64,000 bases of DNA, from contig QANZ01042480.1 in assembly GCA_003254925.1 (NCBI GenBank), positions 152,066 through 216,065 on the forward strand. Direction: 5' to 3'. The position numbers and the translations under genes are program-made. The DNA comes from Chamaecrista fasciculata. Lineage: Eukaryota; Streptophyta; Magnoliopsida; Fabales; Fabaceae. Below are positions 10,629 through 22,281 of this stretch, piece after piece (position 1 is the first letter of the stretch; the number at the start of each line of letters is the position of its first letter). The notes below the pieces were generated by a model. It did not search any database, was not told where the DNA came from, and saw only the letters and a program-made list of their open reading frames with translations.

Positions 10629-11207
10629 TGATGAACCTGGTTCTGGCCGGGGGTCATTACCTGGTTCGGTGAGGCAACTCTGGGTCGGAAGTCGCCTGCA
10701 AGTCAATGAACGCACAGGGGTAGCCCTGCGATTCACCTCCGATGCTTAAGTTAGTAAGGGATATGAGCTCAATAATCTCTATTGACTGAGTAAAGAGCGT
10801 ACATTTTTCTAGTGTGAAGGGTTAACCTTTTATAATGGCTGAGGGCAATCAGTTGTGATCTTGCCATAAATGCCTGGATGCTTGATTGTGATCCTGGCTG
10901 ATCTGATTGTGATCCTTGGCTCCCACGTTATTTTTTTTTCCTGTGAAGGGTGCCTTGATGGCTAAGGCGTTACAAAGGAGAAGGATCTCTGATTGATTTG
11001 CCTTGACTGATACCGGATCCTGTGCGATCCTTGATTGGTTCCTGATTGACTCTGGGAATATTTCCTTATTCCTCACTCCGTGGGTGCCCTTGTCTTGGCG
11101 AGATATAGGGCGTCCACGACCCTTCAGCCTGTCCAGTGGGTATTTGGCGCATTGGGCCAGGGGCATACGTTGCCATCTGGGCCTCCTAATTATTGGGCCT
11201 ATTATCA
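10629..11207 (-). mobile_element. 5' LTR of the Tat-type gypsy element, about 579 bp
   Basis: Read on the minus strand it begins TGATAATAGG (11207 down) and ends GGTTCATCA (10629), giving TGAT/ATCA termini, and it is followed by one base and the primer-binding site. The outer boundary is inferred from the termini only, because the partner 3' LTR is not in the window. The missing partner, the aORF and the foreign LTR at 1-648 suggest that the rest of the element lies left of the window or was removed. Confidence 0.6.
10826..10834 (-). promoter_or_regulatory. TATA box in the gypsy LTR
   Basis: TATAAAAGG on the minus strand inside the 5' LTR, about 200 bp before the LTR end. The position and orientation suit the Pol II promoter of the element. 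Confidence 0.5.
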
Positions 11208-11884
11208 TATATATAATAAATAATAAGTATATCTAGGCCGGGTCGGATCTACAAGCATTAGACCCGGAACTCAGCCTAAAGTCGGGCTGAATCAGGTTAG
11301 CCGCGCGGACTAGTTTTATTCACCCCTACCCAAAATAAAATATCAATGCTTAATAAGTTAGCAGTAATAGTAAAGTTTTTTTACTTAGGGGCCAGTACCA
11401 ACTAGACAAGCTCATTTAATAACATTTTATAATAATTAAGAAATTTAATGTTGAAAAGAAAAAGTAAAGAGAGAGTTGGACCCAATAATTGTGCTTTTAA
11501 TTTTTATAGTCTTCCTCTTCCATATATAATATTCAATTAATTTAAAAATGAAAAATATTACTGTCAAACATTTGTGCTGAGTCTCATTGTCCCAAATCTG
11601 GATATGGTTCATTTTGAGCCTTTTCCCCGAGTTACAGTTAAGGATGATCACCAAAATATTTATATTAATGGTGACTCTAATCTTTATCCAAAAAAAAAAA
11701 GAAATTTTGAAATTTTACTTTGTAAGGTCTAGCTATAACATCAATGTGTTTGGGGATAAGTAGGATAGATTGATTTTGATACACATTTATATTCAGGTCT
11801 AGGTCTATAGCTCATAGTACCTTACCCATGATAAACCTAAATCACAATTCCTCCTCTTTCTTTTTTGGAAAAGATTTTTAAATA
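11208..11884. other. Intergenic, no gene seen
   Basis: AT-rich sequence after the LTR. Short open frames show no codon pattern or known motif. A block of about 75 bp (11234-11310), rich in gggtcgg/gccgggtc words, resembles the GC-rich words inside the MITEs of this window. Confidence 0.4.
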
Positions 11885-11886
11885 AA

Positions 11887-11939
<53 letters not shown>
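11885..11939. repeat. (GA)n microsatellite ending at an N joint
   Basis: About 25 GA units followed by a single N at 11940 and then unrelated sequence. The placement suggests an assembly joint at a repeat. Confidence 0.9.
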
Positions 11940-11940
11940 N

Positions 11941-12166
11941 CCGCAACATGGGGATCCACGCTTGCCGGGTCCACCTCTGCGCCACTCTGTGGTTCTGAAA
12001 ACGCGTGATCAAACATGCGTCTGTTAGTAAGAAATGCCTCCGACAACGTCGACGGCGACAGAAACACCCCAAATTGCTCCACCATCGGCAACATTGAAGT
12101 CTGATCTAGAAAGTTTCCAGAGTGCTGAGCAAATGAGTACATGAACTCAGAGTTCTCATCGCTTAT
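11941..12166 (-). repeat. Duplicated coding-like fragment, copy 1
   Basis: About 220 bp that is nearly the same as 12906-13132. On the minus strand both copies keep a readable frame (FAQHSGNFLDQTSMLPMVEQ, then LSEAFLTN.RMFDH and FSEPQSGAEVDPASVDPHV), with a small indel shifting copy 2. I do not recognise the protein. The conserved frame suggests an exon of some gene was captured or duplicated here. Copy 1 is cut by the N joint at 11940. Confidence 0.6.
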
Positions 12167-12905
12167 GATAAAATATCCTTACTTTTATATTATTTCTTCA
12201 TTATTCATAATTTTTTAATTTGTTTTTAGACTTTCAGAATTTGAATTTGAATTATAGCATGCATGTAAGAGATCAAAATTTTTTATATTTCTAAAATTTT
12301 ATGTTTAAAAAAGTATGTTATACAAAATATTTGTTCTCTTTTATAAAAAAATAATAATAATTTGATTTTTACTTAAAATATATTAATTATAAAAATGCAA
12401 GAAAAAAAGACAAAGATAAAAAAATATGAAGCAAAGAAGATAAAGTAACATGAAAATAAAGATATCTTTGTCATATAAAAATAAGATAAAAGATTAATGA
12501 TAATTCTCATTAATAATTTTAATGACTTTTTCTTTTACTTTTTTCCATCTCTAATGGCTTTTAATGCTTTCTTAATTTAGATAAAACCTTATATATATAT
12601 ATATATATATATACATATTATATATTTTTAATTTGCATATGACCTTTGACAAAATCTTATTAATAAAAATATTATTTGTAATAATATAAACAAGTAAACA
12701 TATAAATTGATTAGTCTCTGAACAATGATTCATAAATTTGCAGTTTGATAATTGAAAATTGAATCTACACATTTTATTACCTAAAAATTTTGAGTCAATA
12801 AACTTCACTTTTCAAAAAAAAAAAATTAAATAATCTGAGTTGGCACGCTTTCTATTGCGGGTGGCGGTGATGGTGATAGTTGTGTCAGCGTAAACGAATC
12901 TACAA
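12167..12905. other. AT-rich spacer with (AT)n
   Basis: No gene seen. It holds an (AT)n microsatellite at about 12588-12612 and several A/T runs, between the two copies of the coding-like fragment. Confidence 0.5.
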
Positions 12906-13440
12906 AAGCTGCAACATGGGGATCCACGCTTGCTGGGTCCACCTCCGCGCCACTCTGTGGTTCTGAAAACGTGTGATCAAACATGCGTTTGTTAGTAAGA
13001 AATGCCTCCGACAACGTCGACAGCGAGGAAACATCCCAAATTGCTCCACCATCGGCAACATTGAAGTCTGATCTAGAAAGTTTCCAGAGTGCTGAGCAAA
13101 CAAGTACATGAAGTCAGAGTTCTCACCGCTCATGTCGGCTGCGTCGTCGCCCCGGAGGAACTCGAGAACACTCTTGTTGCATCTTTCTTCAAAATTGAGT
13201 TTTGTTGTTGCATCTTTGACATTTTTGGAAGTAAGGGCGTAACTTCATGTAATGACAATATTTTTATCAACAAGAGTTCATAAAAATCACCATATGGCTT
13301 TTGCATCACTACTCTTGCTCTTATATTCTCAAAATAAAATTCTTTCATTTCAATATTTCCAATGGAAGTGGAAAATCTTGTTGCACATTATTTAAATAAC
13401 ATCTTCAATGCAGATAAATAAATAATATTTGTAAAGTCAT
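12906..13440 (-). repeat. Duplicated coding-like fragment, copy 2, plus flank
   Basis: 12906-13132 is the second copy of the fragment at 11941-12166. The minus-strand frame runs on from VLEFLRGDDAADMSGENSD upstream. The adjoining 13150-13440 is itself repeated in diverged form at about 17060-17330 (shared words ttttgttgttgc, aaaatcaccatatg, gcatcactactcttgc, ttctcaaaataaa). No known domain. It is probably gene debris, not an active gene. Confidence 0.5.
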
Positions 13441-15029
13441 CAAGTCAATATAATTAGGCCAGCTATAAATTAAAATAAAACAAATTTAATTTGACAAATC
13501 AATACTAAATCTCATCAAACGATTTAGCTTGTCACAACTTAAAAGCAAGATTTATATTGTAAAAAGATGGTATATATATATTATACATACATTAATATAT
13601 TTGAGCATGAAAATAATTGAAGGAGAAAGACAATGAAAATGAGAGGTAAGGTATATGATAAATCAATGTGATCAAATTAGAATAACATCAAACACAAACA
13701 TTATTAAATAAGCCTGAAAATTTGTATCATGTATTAAGCCATCATCTCAAAGAATTATGAAAACACATATAATACAATAAATGAATTTCTACCTTGTCAA
13801 TTTTTCATTCGACACTCTTGCATGCTACTAGTTATAGCTAGCAGCATTCTTACCCTTGATGCTATATGTAGGTAATTAAAATTCTACACCAGCATTCAAA
13901 TTGAGTTCCACACTTGATTAAAAATTCTTGTAGTATTTGTTTCAAAGAAAAAAAATATTGGATTCAGTGTCAATTTTTTTAGAAAAAAATGGTTTTAATT
14001 TTAATTAAAAATAAACATGTTTGGAAACCGTGAACAAGACTTATTTTCAAAAATGGATTATTGAAAGCATAAACAAGTTTAGCCTATTTGATTTCTAGGA
14101 AAATCTAAAACATCTTAAAAAACATGTTAAGTGGAAGACTATCTAGTTTGCATGCCTACATATTAGTCTACTAGTTTGCATACCTGCACAAAGATAAAAG
14201 AAATGCATATGTACCTCTATTTTTCACGCCCCTTTGAAAAAAAAATAAAGAGCATTTGGAGGATGAACCTTCAAACAAACCTTATGACACATGAGGTTTT
14301 GACTTGGCATAATTAAATCTTAATTAAAACCTAAGAGGACAAAGGGTCCTAAGGAAAGTAACTTACAACTCTACAAAAAAAACCCTATATAAGTTTACAA
14401 ACAAAATTATGCTAAGGCCTTAGAACATCTAAATTCTAAAAGTTAACAAATTAAATTTAAAAGATTTAGAAAAGAGGAGGATATTTCAGGAAAAAAAAGA
14501 AAAGAAAAGAAAAGAGGAGGATATTATCCTAAAACCAAAAATAAAATGAGCCTCATGCAATTTAAAAAAATAGAAACAAAACATAAAAAGTAATAAAACA
14601 AACATAAATTAATTAAAAAAATTAAAAAATAATACAATAAATGAAGAGAAAGGAGTGATCTTACCTCTTGAGGCGAATAATAAAGTTAGAGGCTCTTGGG
14701 AGATGGCAGTAGCTCTTTTGAATCCCAAGCTTAGCATGTGTTGAATGAAGAGTAGCGGGGATCTATTTATACATAAGAGGTCGATCAATGTTTCTTAGTC
14801 CAAGCGATGTGGGACTTATACAACTCTAAGTAATAATGATTAATTTATCTTAATTACAATGTCTGATGTTCACGATGTAACATGTTTTTTACTATATTTT
14901 TGAAGTTCGTAATGTGAAGTTGAATGTTTCATATTTGTAGTTTGTTACCAATTGGTTATATAATTTCCGGTAACGCTTGAACAAGCCTCTAAATCTCATG
15001 ATCTTGTATTGATTATGATGTGACTTTAA
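13441..15029. other. Intergenic, no gene seen
   Basis: AT-rich with runs of A and T and no open frame above about 60 codons. At about 14640-14760 the minus strand has a short open stretch ending in AAGAG^GTAAGATC, a possible splice donor, but nothing upstream or downstream supports an exon. Confidence 0.4.
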
Positions 15030-15220
15030 TCTTAATCCTTTTTTCATATATGGGATGTCGCATGTGAGTAAATTAACAATTGACTATGAATAGTGTATCA
15101 ACAATTGACTATTCAACGTTCAACGTTATACAATGATGTTCAAGAAAATTAACATTGTGATTAATTGCTGTTGCTTGAGCATCTAGATTTTAAGATCTCA
15201 CACATTGATCACGAGGCGAC

Positions 15221-15796
15221 TAGAGATGGCAATTTTCCCCAAAAATGGGGATCCCCGTGAAAATTTTCCCGTGGGGTTGGGGATGGGGTTAAATTTTACC
15301 CCGAATGTAATTTGGGGATGGGGTTAAATTTTCAACCCTTAGATTGACATATATATATATATATAATATCCCAAAATTCATCATTCACTCATTCAGTTTA
15401 CTCTAATAGTCCCAGTCAAAACAAACTTTACCCTAATAGTTGCACGCCCTCACTTGTTTTGATCAGAGATGTACCAAGAGTCTGGATCCATATTATCTTT
15501 ATTTATCGCTGATTAGATAATAATTATTTGTTTGGAAGGAATCTCCTCCAGATTGCCTTCAATTTGTGTTTATTGTTGGATTCTCTATTTTAATTCGGTG
15601 CATTTCTAGTTTTCCATTAAAAACAAATTATACTGCAGGGATCCCCGTGGAGACTGTGAGGAGTCGGGGAATGGGGATGGGGGAAAATTCATCCCCAGGG
15701 TGGGGAACAGAGACGGGGATGGGGAGGACAAGGATTGGTGGGGATGGGGACGGGGAGGGACTCCCCCGTCCCCACCCTGTGCAGGTGCCATCCCTA
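15221..15796. mobile_element. hAT-type MITE, 576 bp
   Basis: Terminal repeats TAGAGATGGCA and, inverted, TAGGGATGGCA. The 8-bp target duplication is gaggcgac/aaggcgac (15213-15220 and 15797-15804), as expected for hAT. The interior is rich in gggga/ccccgt words near both ends. The matching site in copy B (about 18305) is empty, reading gcgacc without the element. No coding sequence. Confidence 0.85.
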
Positions 15797-16447
15797 AAGG
15801 CGACCGTAATTTTACTCTAAAATTTAGATATTTTTTTATTATCAAAGCTATGTAATTAAATATATATCCCTAGTAAGAAGTTTGTTACAAATTGATTGTT
15901 CAACTTTATGTAATAAAATTACATTTTGTAACTGGAATTTGTATCTCTTTTTGTTAAACATAAAATCTTTTAAAAATCTTTTACCATGAACATTAATTTC
16001 AAATTCTTCAAGTGCCCAATAACGAAACATAAATAAGAAAAATTCACCCTTTTTCAGATTACAGTTTTTTAGAAAAAAAAAAAACAAAGTGAAAATATTT
16101 TAAAAATTCTCTTCTAGTTTTTCAATAGTCTTGTGCTACCGGGACCTAAATTCAAAAGTGTCATCAAAAGAATTTTGGATAAATAATCAATTTAGGCTTT
16201 AGCTTTTAGATTGTTCGAGTACTATTATTTTAGTCCTTAAGGTTTTGAAATATTTTATTTTGATCTTGAATATTCATAATTCGTTGCAATTTAATTTCTT
16301 TAAAGACTAAAATGTACAATGTTAAAAAGCATTCTCGTATTATAATATGCAAACATAAAATAAAAATTCGGTGTAAAATTTGTAGACCAAAAGGGTGCTT
16401 TTGTCGTTTTCAAAAGATCATAAATGATAAATCACATGCTACTTTTT

Positions 16448-16631
16448 TTTTGATTTTCCAAGGTATTCCCAGCCCGACAGGCGAAGGACTAATTCTCCGC
16501 AGATTTGTGCTCCATTTAAGGGTCTGCTGCTGACCAATTGGTTGCTGCATACACAAGGCGGGATTCAAACCCCCGACCTTGCTTAAGCGACCTAGTGAGC
16601 TCGACCACTAGGCCAACCAAGCTTGGTTACC
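16448..16631 (-). mobile_element. tRNA-derived SINE, family A (copy 1)
   Basis: On the minus strand it opens with a Pol III box A (TGGCCTAGTGGTC) followed by a box B (GGTTTGAATCC) and ends in an A-rich tail, seen as T on the plus strand. The 11-bp target duplication TGCTACTTTTT is at 16437-16447 and 16632-16642. Copy B at about 19495 shows the empty site. It is the same family as 31859-32040 and 37305-37489. Confidence 0.9.
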
Positions 16632-17042
16632 TGCTACTTTTTCTTTAGCAAATAATAACATACTACTGTCAGACATAATAGTTTTGCAACTCGTTATTTT
16701 TAAAATGATAAATGTCATCTCAATGTAAAAGTAATATCTTTCTCAAAAACTGATTAATCATATGCCTGGAACATTGCTTAGTTCTTTTCTTTTTGAAAGA
16801 AAAAAAATCTTTACTGTATGGACCAAACCATAGAGGCTTTGATTCCTTAATAATACACCCTTTATTAGTATGTGCTAACTCAATAAATATGATGAAGCCA
16901 ATGCCGATAAATTATTGGCAATTCTGTCTCATGGTAGATATATTTCTTGACAGAATTGAGAATTACACAATAAGACAAAATCTATTGATGTATTAGTGAA
17001 GAAATGCCTCAATTGGTTTGTTTACAATACTTGATCATCATC

Positions 17043-17460
17043 ACAAACCTATGGAATGTGAGTTTTCTTGTTGCATTTTTTTTGAAATTTGTTTTGTTGT
17101 TGCGTCTTTCAGGTTGGACGAAGAACATAACTTCAAGTAACACCGACTTTTTTATCATCAAGACTTCATACAAATCACCATATGACTTTAGTATCACTAC
17201 TCTTGCCCTTTTATTCTCAAAATAAATTTCGAATATTCTAGGTGGAAGTAGAAGAGTTTATTGCACATTTTTTTATACAACATCTGCAATGAAGATAAAA
17301 GATTATAAGTCATCAAATCAATATAATCATGGGAGCCATATATTAATAATTGATAGGAGTTTATACCTTTGTCATTTTGGTAATCCATTGATCTGATATG
17401 AATAGATATATTAGCCAAAAAGCTTGTCCACGAAGAATCTTCAGCCTCATGATCTTCGTC
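17043..17460 (-). other. Gene debris with an exon-like stretch
   Basis: On the minus strand an ATG at 17466 opens MEDEDHEAEDSSWTSFLANI and the frame ends at a good donor, AAAG^GTATAA (exon-like 17367-17466). The left part repeats 13150-13440. No matching downstream exons were found and the protein is not recognised, so this may be a relic first exon. Confidence 0.3.
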
Positions 17461-18068
17461 TTCCATATATACTTTATGAAACTCTATAATCTTTACAAGG
17501 ACTATGAAGTTAAGTTAACTTGTTATACCATAAGCATAATACACACATATATATAGGTGAATGGAATTAGGGTTAGATTATAGTACAACGACTCTTCTAA
17601 GCAACGACATTAGTAAAAGCGATATTAATAAACAACGGCATTCATCTACAACGACATCAATAAAGAACGACAGTACTAGCCCAACATTTAATTTTATGTA
17701 TTTTTTTTCTTTTTTTTAATATTTCAAGATGCGGGGCCATAATAAATATTAATGTGTTTTAATATTTCCATATATGCTTTATGGAACTCTATAATCTTTA
17801 CAAGGACTATGAAGTTAAGTTAACTTGTTATTCCATAAGCATAATACACACGTATAGATAGGTGAATGAAATTAGAGTTAGATTATAGAACAACGACTCT
17901 ACTAAACAATGACATTAGTAAAAGCGATATTAATAAACAACGGCATTCATCTACAATGGCATCAATAAAGAACGACATTAGCCCAACATTTAATTTTATG
18001 TATTTTTTTTCTTTGTTTTAATATTTCAAGATGCGGGGCCATAATAAATATTAATGTGTTTCAATGTT
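17461..18068. repeat. Tandem duplication of a 305-bp unit
   Basis: Unit 1 (17461-17765) and unit 2 (17766 to about 18068) match closely from ttccatatat through aagatgcggggccataataa. The few substitutions and one small indel (gacagtactagcccaac against gacattagcccaac) indicate a fairly recent event. No coding content. Confidence 0.85.
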
Positions 18069-19934
18069 TTAATCTTAATCCTTTTTTTTCATATATGGGA
18101 TGTCGCATGTGAGTAATTTCATATTGTTCATAACAAAATTACATAGTTAGATGTTTGACATGAATAGTGTATTAATAATTCACTATTCAACATTCAACGT
18201 TATACAATGATGATTGAGAAAATTAACATTGTGATAACTTATTATTGCTTTCACAAAATATGATCGAGCATCCAGGTTATAAGATCTCACACATTGATCA
18301 CCATGCGACCATAATTTTACTCTTAGATATTTTTTTTATTATATCAAAGTTATGTAATTAAATATATATCCCTAGTAAGTAGTTTGTTACAAATTGATTG
18401 TTCAACTTTATATAATAAAATTACATTTTGTAACTGGAATTTGTATCTCTTTTTGTTAAATATAAAATCTTTTACCATGAACATTAATTTCAAATTCTTC
18501 AAATGCCCAATAACGAAACATGAATAAGAAAAATTCACCCTTTGCATATTACAGTTTTTTTTTTAACAAAGTGAAAATATTTTAAAAATTCTCAGGGAAA
18601 TATAAAAATTAGAGGTGTTCATTGGGTTGGGCCAACCCGCCAACCCGCTAAAACAAACCCAATTCACTAGTTTGGGTTGGTTTGGGTTGGGCTGGCGGGT
18701 TGGTTTGTGTTCAAAAAGTTGGGCCCGCTGTGGTTTGGGTTGGGCTGCGGGTTTCAAGATTTTGAGCCCGCTCAACCCAATCCAACCCGTCGGCCCGCAA
18801 AAATACTAAATAAAAAATAAAATTAATTTTTTATTTAGTTAAAATTATATTTTAATACCACAAATAATATTATTTTTACAATTTGATCAATTAATAAATT
18901 TTTATTCTCAATTTAGTCCATAAAAAACAAATTGTGAAGGACCAAATTAAAGAAAAAAAATTTAAGAGGGACCAAATTTTTTATAAAATAAATATATAAA
19001 AAATAAAAAAATAGTATGGGCCAACACGCCAACCCAACCCAAACCAACTCGTCACTGTTTGGTTTGGGTTGGTTTGGGTTGACTCAATTATTTTCTTTAG
19101 CCCAATCCAACCCGCCAAATAAATTAGTGAGCCCAAATCAACCCGCCCTAAACCCAACCCAACACAGCCCGCGAACACCCCTAATAAAAATTCTCTTCTA
19201 ATTTTTCAATAGTCTAATGCTACCGGGACCTAAATTCAAAAGTTTCATCAAAAGAATTTTGGATAAATAATCAATTTACCTTTTAGATTGTTCGAGTACT
19301 ATTATTTTAGTCCTTAAGGTTTTGAAATGTTTTATTTTGATCTTGAATATTCATAATTCATTGCAATTTAATCTCTTTAAAGACTAAAATGTACAATGTT
19401 ATAAAGCATTCTTGTATTATAATATTCAAACATAAAATAAAAATTCGAAGACCAAAAGGGTGCTTTTGTCGTGTTCAAAAGATCATAAATCACATGCTAC
19501 TTTTTCTTTAGCAAATAATAACATACTACTGTAAGACATAATAGTTTTGCAACTCATTATTTTTAAAATGATAAATGTCATCTCAACGTAAAAATAATAT
19601 CATTCTCAAAAACTGATTAATCATATGCGTGGAACATTGCTTAGTTCTTTTCTTTTTGAAAAAAAAAAAAAAAAATCTTTACTNAAAAAAAAAAAATCTT
19701 TACTATATGGACCAAACCATAGAGGCTTTGATTCCTTTAATAATACACCTTTTATTAGTATGTGCTAACTCAATAAATATGATGAAGCCAATGCCGATAC
19801 ATTATTGGCAATTCTGTCTCATATGGTAGACATATTTCTTGACAGAATTGAGAATTACACAATGAGACAATCTATTGATGTATTAGTAAAGAAATACCTC
19901 AATTGGTTTGTTTACAATACTTGATCATCATCAT
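18067..19934. repeat. Segmental duplication copy B, containing the TBC 3' flank
   Basis: The counterpart of copy A (15030-17042). Its right end is the real 3' end of the TBC gene. A single N at 19684 sits between two copies of aaaaatctttact, which looks like an assembly joint with unmerged overlap. Confidence 0.8.
18590..19185. mobile_element. MITE rich in gggttggg words, about 590 bp
   Basis: Inverted ends (agaggtgttc near 18612, gaacacccct at 19173-19182) enclose two mirror-image clusters of gggttgg / ccaaccc words separated by an AT-rich middle. The flanking word aaaaattctc occurs on both sides (about 18583-18592 and 19186-19195), consistent with a target duplication. Copy A (about 16100) has one copy of the word and no element. 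Confidence 0.75.
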
Positions 19935-21395
19935 CCTGTAGAGAGTATAACAAGCCATCTCCATCATCAAGTGGCAAAGAGGGTGGGGTTCCAGGTGGTA
20001 TACGGGCTGCACCATTCTCACCAGCACATATGCAGAGAGCTTCTGCATCCCTCAGAGTCGAATCGAGGTCGATGTGACCGCTTAGCTCGTTTATAAACTT
20101 GAGAAGTGTGTCAAAGTCCATCTCCTCCCCTATTATCTTATTGCGGTGTTTCTTCAAGATTGCCACACATACATACAGATGCAGATGCTCAGACAGATAA
20201 TATGTCCACAACACTTCCCATAAGCGCATTGTTTTTTCATACTCGAACTCCCTGAAATCATTATGGCAGATTTCATTTCAGATAGTTCAATCATGCAAGG
20301 GTAAACCTACAGAGATGCGGGCCAAACAAGTAATTCAAATTTGTAATTAATTAAGGACATGGTTGAGAGAAACTCTATGATAAAGGAAAAATTATAATTT
20401 AATGGAACTCTAATGACCTTTTTTGAAATTTTTACAATAACTCTTTAGTTTCTGAGATAAAATTGTAGAAAACTCCCTCAATTCTTTTAGTTTATTGCGT
20501 TTTGAGGAGTGAACTGCAGAAAATCCTTATTAAGTTTTTCTTATAGTTGATATTTATATAACATCCTTATTACACGAACCAAGTTTTCTAAGCAGCAGCC
20601 CAGACAGGGGATGGATAAAGGATACAGTTTCGGTTTTGGGAAGTTTTAAGAAATAGTATAGCCAAAAAGAAACTAACTTGAAATCCTAAATTGAAAAATT
20701 GAAGACAAAAGCAAAAATGCAACAGTATTAATATAAGATCTACACTGGGGTTATTAATCAACAAATATAGAAATAAAAATAAACTGACCTTTTAAATTGA
20801 ATTAAAATCCAGCGGAAACAAAAGAAGTAATTCAAACAATCATTCTGCTTGAAATAGTTATGCAACGAACTATCAAGCAGCTCCACCAACTGCAGCGTAG
20901 AAATAGAACATATGTTAAGCATTAGCATAGAAAAGGAAATTAATGGGCCTTTAAGTTTTTATTTTTTTCACTTTCTATTTTATGCTTTTTCACGAGTATG
21001 TAGGACTTTAAACCCTCCGTGAAATACATAGATCTGCACCTGTTGTCAAATCAAAACAGATTTGAAATACGAATAAAAAAAATCTAAACAGATTTTTTAT
21101 TAGATATTTTTAAATAAAAAACTACAGGGAGTATAAAATCTACTCTATCTTATCTCCTGCCACATGAGCCCAAATTAACTAAAACTTCAAATGCAAGTCA
21201 GTAAGCCAGTACCAGGTTTCAACACAGACTTGGAGATCAGATAGCTCAAAATATAGACCGATAAATGAAAATATTTGACAAACCATAATTATGACTAATG
21301 AAAAGATGTAAAATGTAATACTAAGTAACTAATGGATAATCACATATTCACTTCTCAGAATTTTCTGTCAATGGTGTGTTTGTTTATGTGTGTGC

Positions 21396-21437
<42 letters not shown>

Positions 21438-22238
21438 AATGGACCTTAGATAATGCAAAAAGTTGAGAATGCATGCCACTTTGGTCACGGTTAAAATTCG
21501 GTCCAAGACGTTCCATTAAAGCAGCAAAACACCAAAATGCTTCTGATTCATCAGTCATCACATACAATATTGGGGACAGAAGGTCACTCATACCCTGTAA
21601 ACAGCATATATATACATAAAAGATTCCATAATATGGATAATTTTTCTTTTTGGATTGCGGGTAGGGAAGGAAGAGAGCATCAAAGTACATAAAAACATGA
21701 CAGATCCCATTTAACGAGGCATGCATATGAATTTCCTGTGATTTGGAAAGATAGATACAGACACTCCCTCCATGGCTGAAGTGAATGCATTACATGCCTT
21801 GTGCAATCAGATGACTAAAGATGCCCAGAGAGGAAAATTAAAACATATCAGAAGCCATCAATTCATAGATTTTAAAAAGTATTTTGAAAGATAGTGCACA
21901 GGACTCCTGAAAATCAGTGAATTGTTTAGACTTTAGACCATGATCACTGAAAAAGGATAAGAACAAAATAGTGGTGAAATAGCACAGACCATAGAGATTG
22001 GCAAGCCCAAGAATCAACAGCGTCAGACAACTAATTACCTGGCAGTAACCAAGGTCGAAGTTGTAGAATGAATATGTCAATAGTATATCTCTTAGAACAT
22101 TAACATTTGGATTATCATCACCATCATAAAAACCAAGCGATCTATCAGTCCTCACCTAAAAGAACAAATAAAAGAGTTATACATTAAAAATACAAAGGTA
22201 TCATCCAGCTGTTATTTTGTAGAAATTCTGATGATTCC

Positions 22239-22281
<43 letters not shown>

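Larger units (their letters stand above)
15030..17042. repeat. Segmental duplication copy A of the TBC gene 3' end
   Basis: Matches 18067-19934 (copy B) over its whole length apart from insertions. Copy B runs into the last exon of the TBC gene. Copy A carries the same 3' flank and the last few codons and stop (tttacaatacttgatcatca at about 17021-17040), then diverges. Copy A holds a MITE (15221-15796) and a SINE (16448-16631) that copy B lacks. Copy B holds a MITE (about 18590-19185) that copy A lacks. Confidence 0.8.

Noticed and set aside
11837..12142. Open frame with a long SLSLSL run
   Set aside because: Translation of the (GA)n microsatellite across an N.
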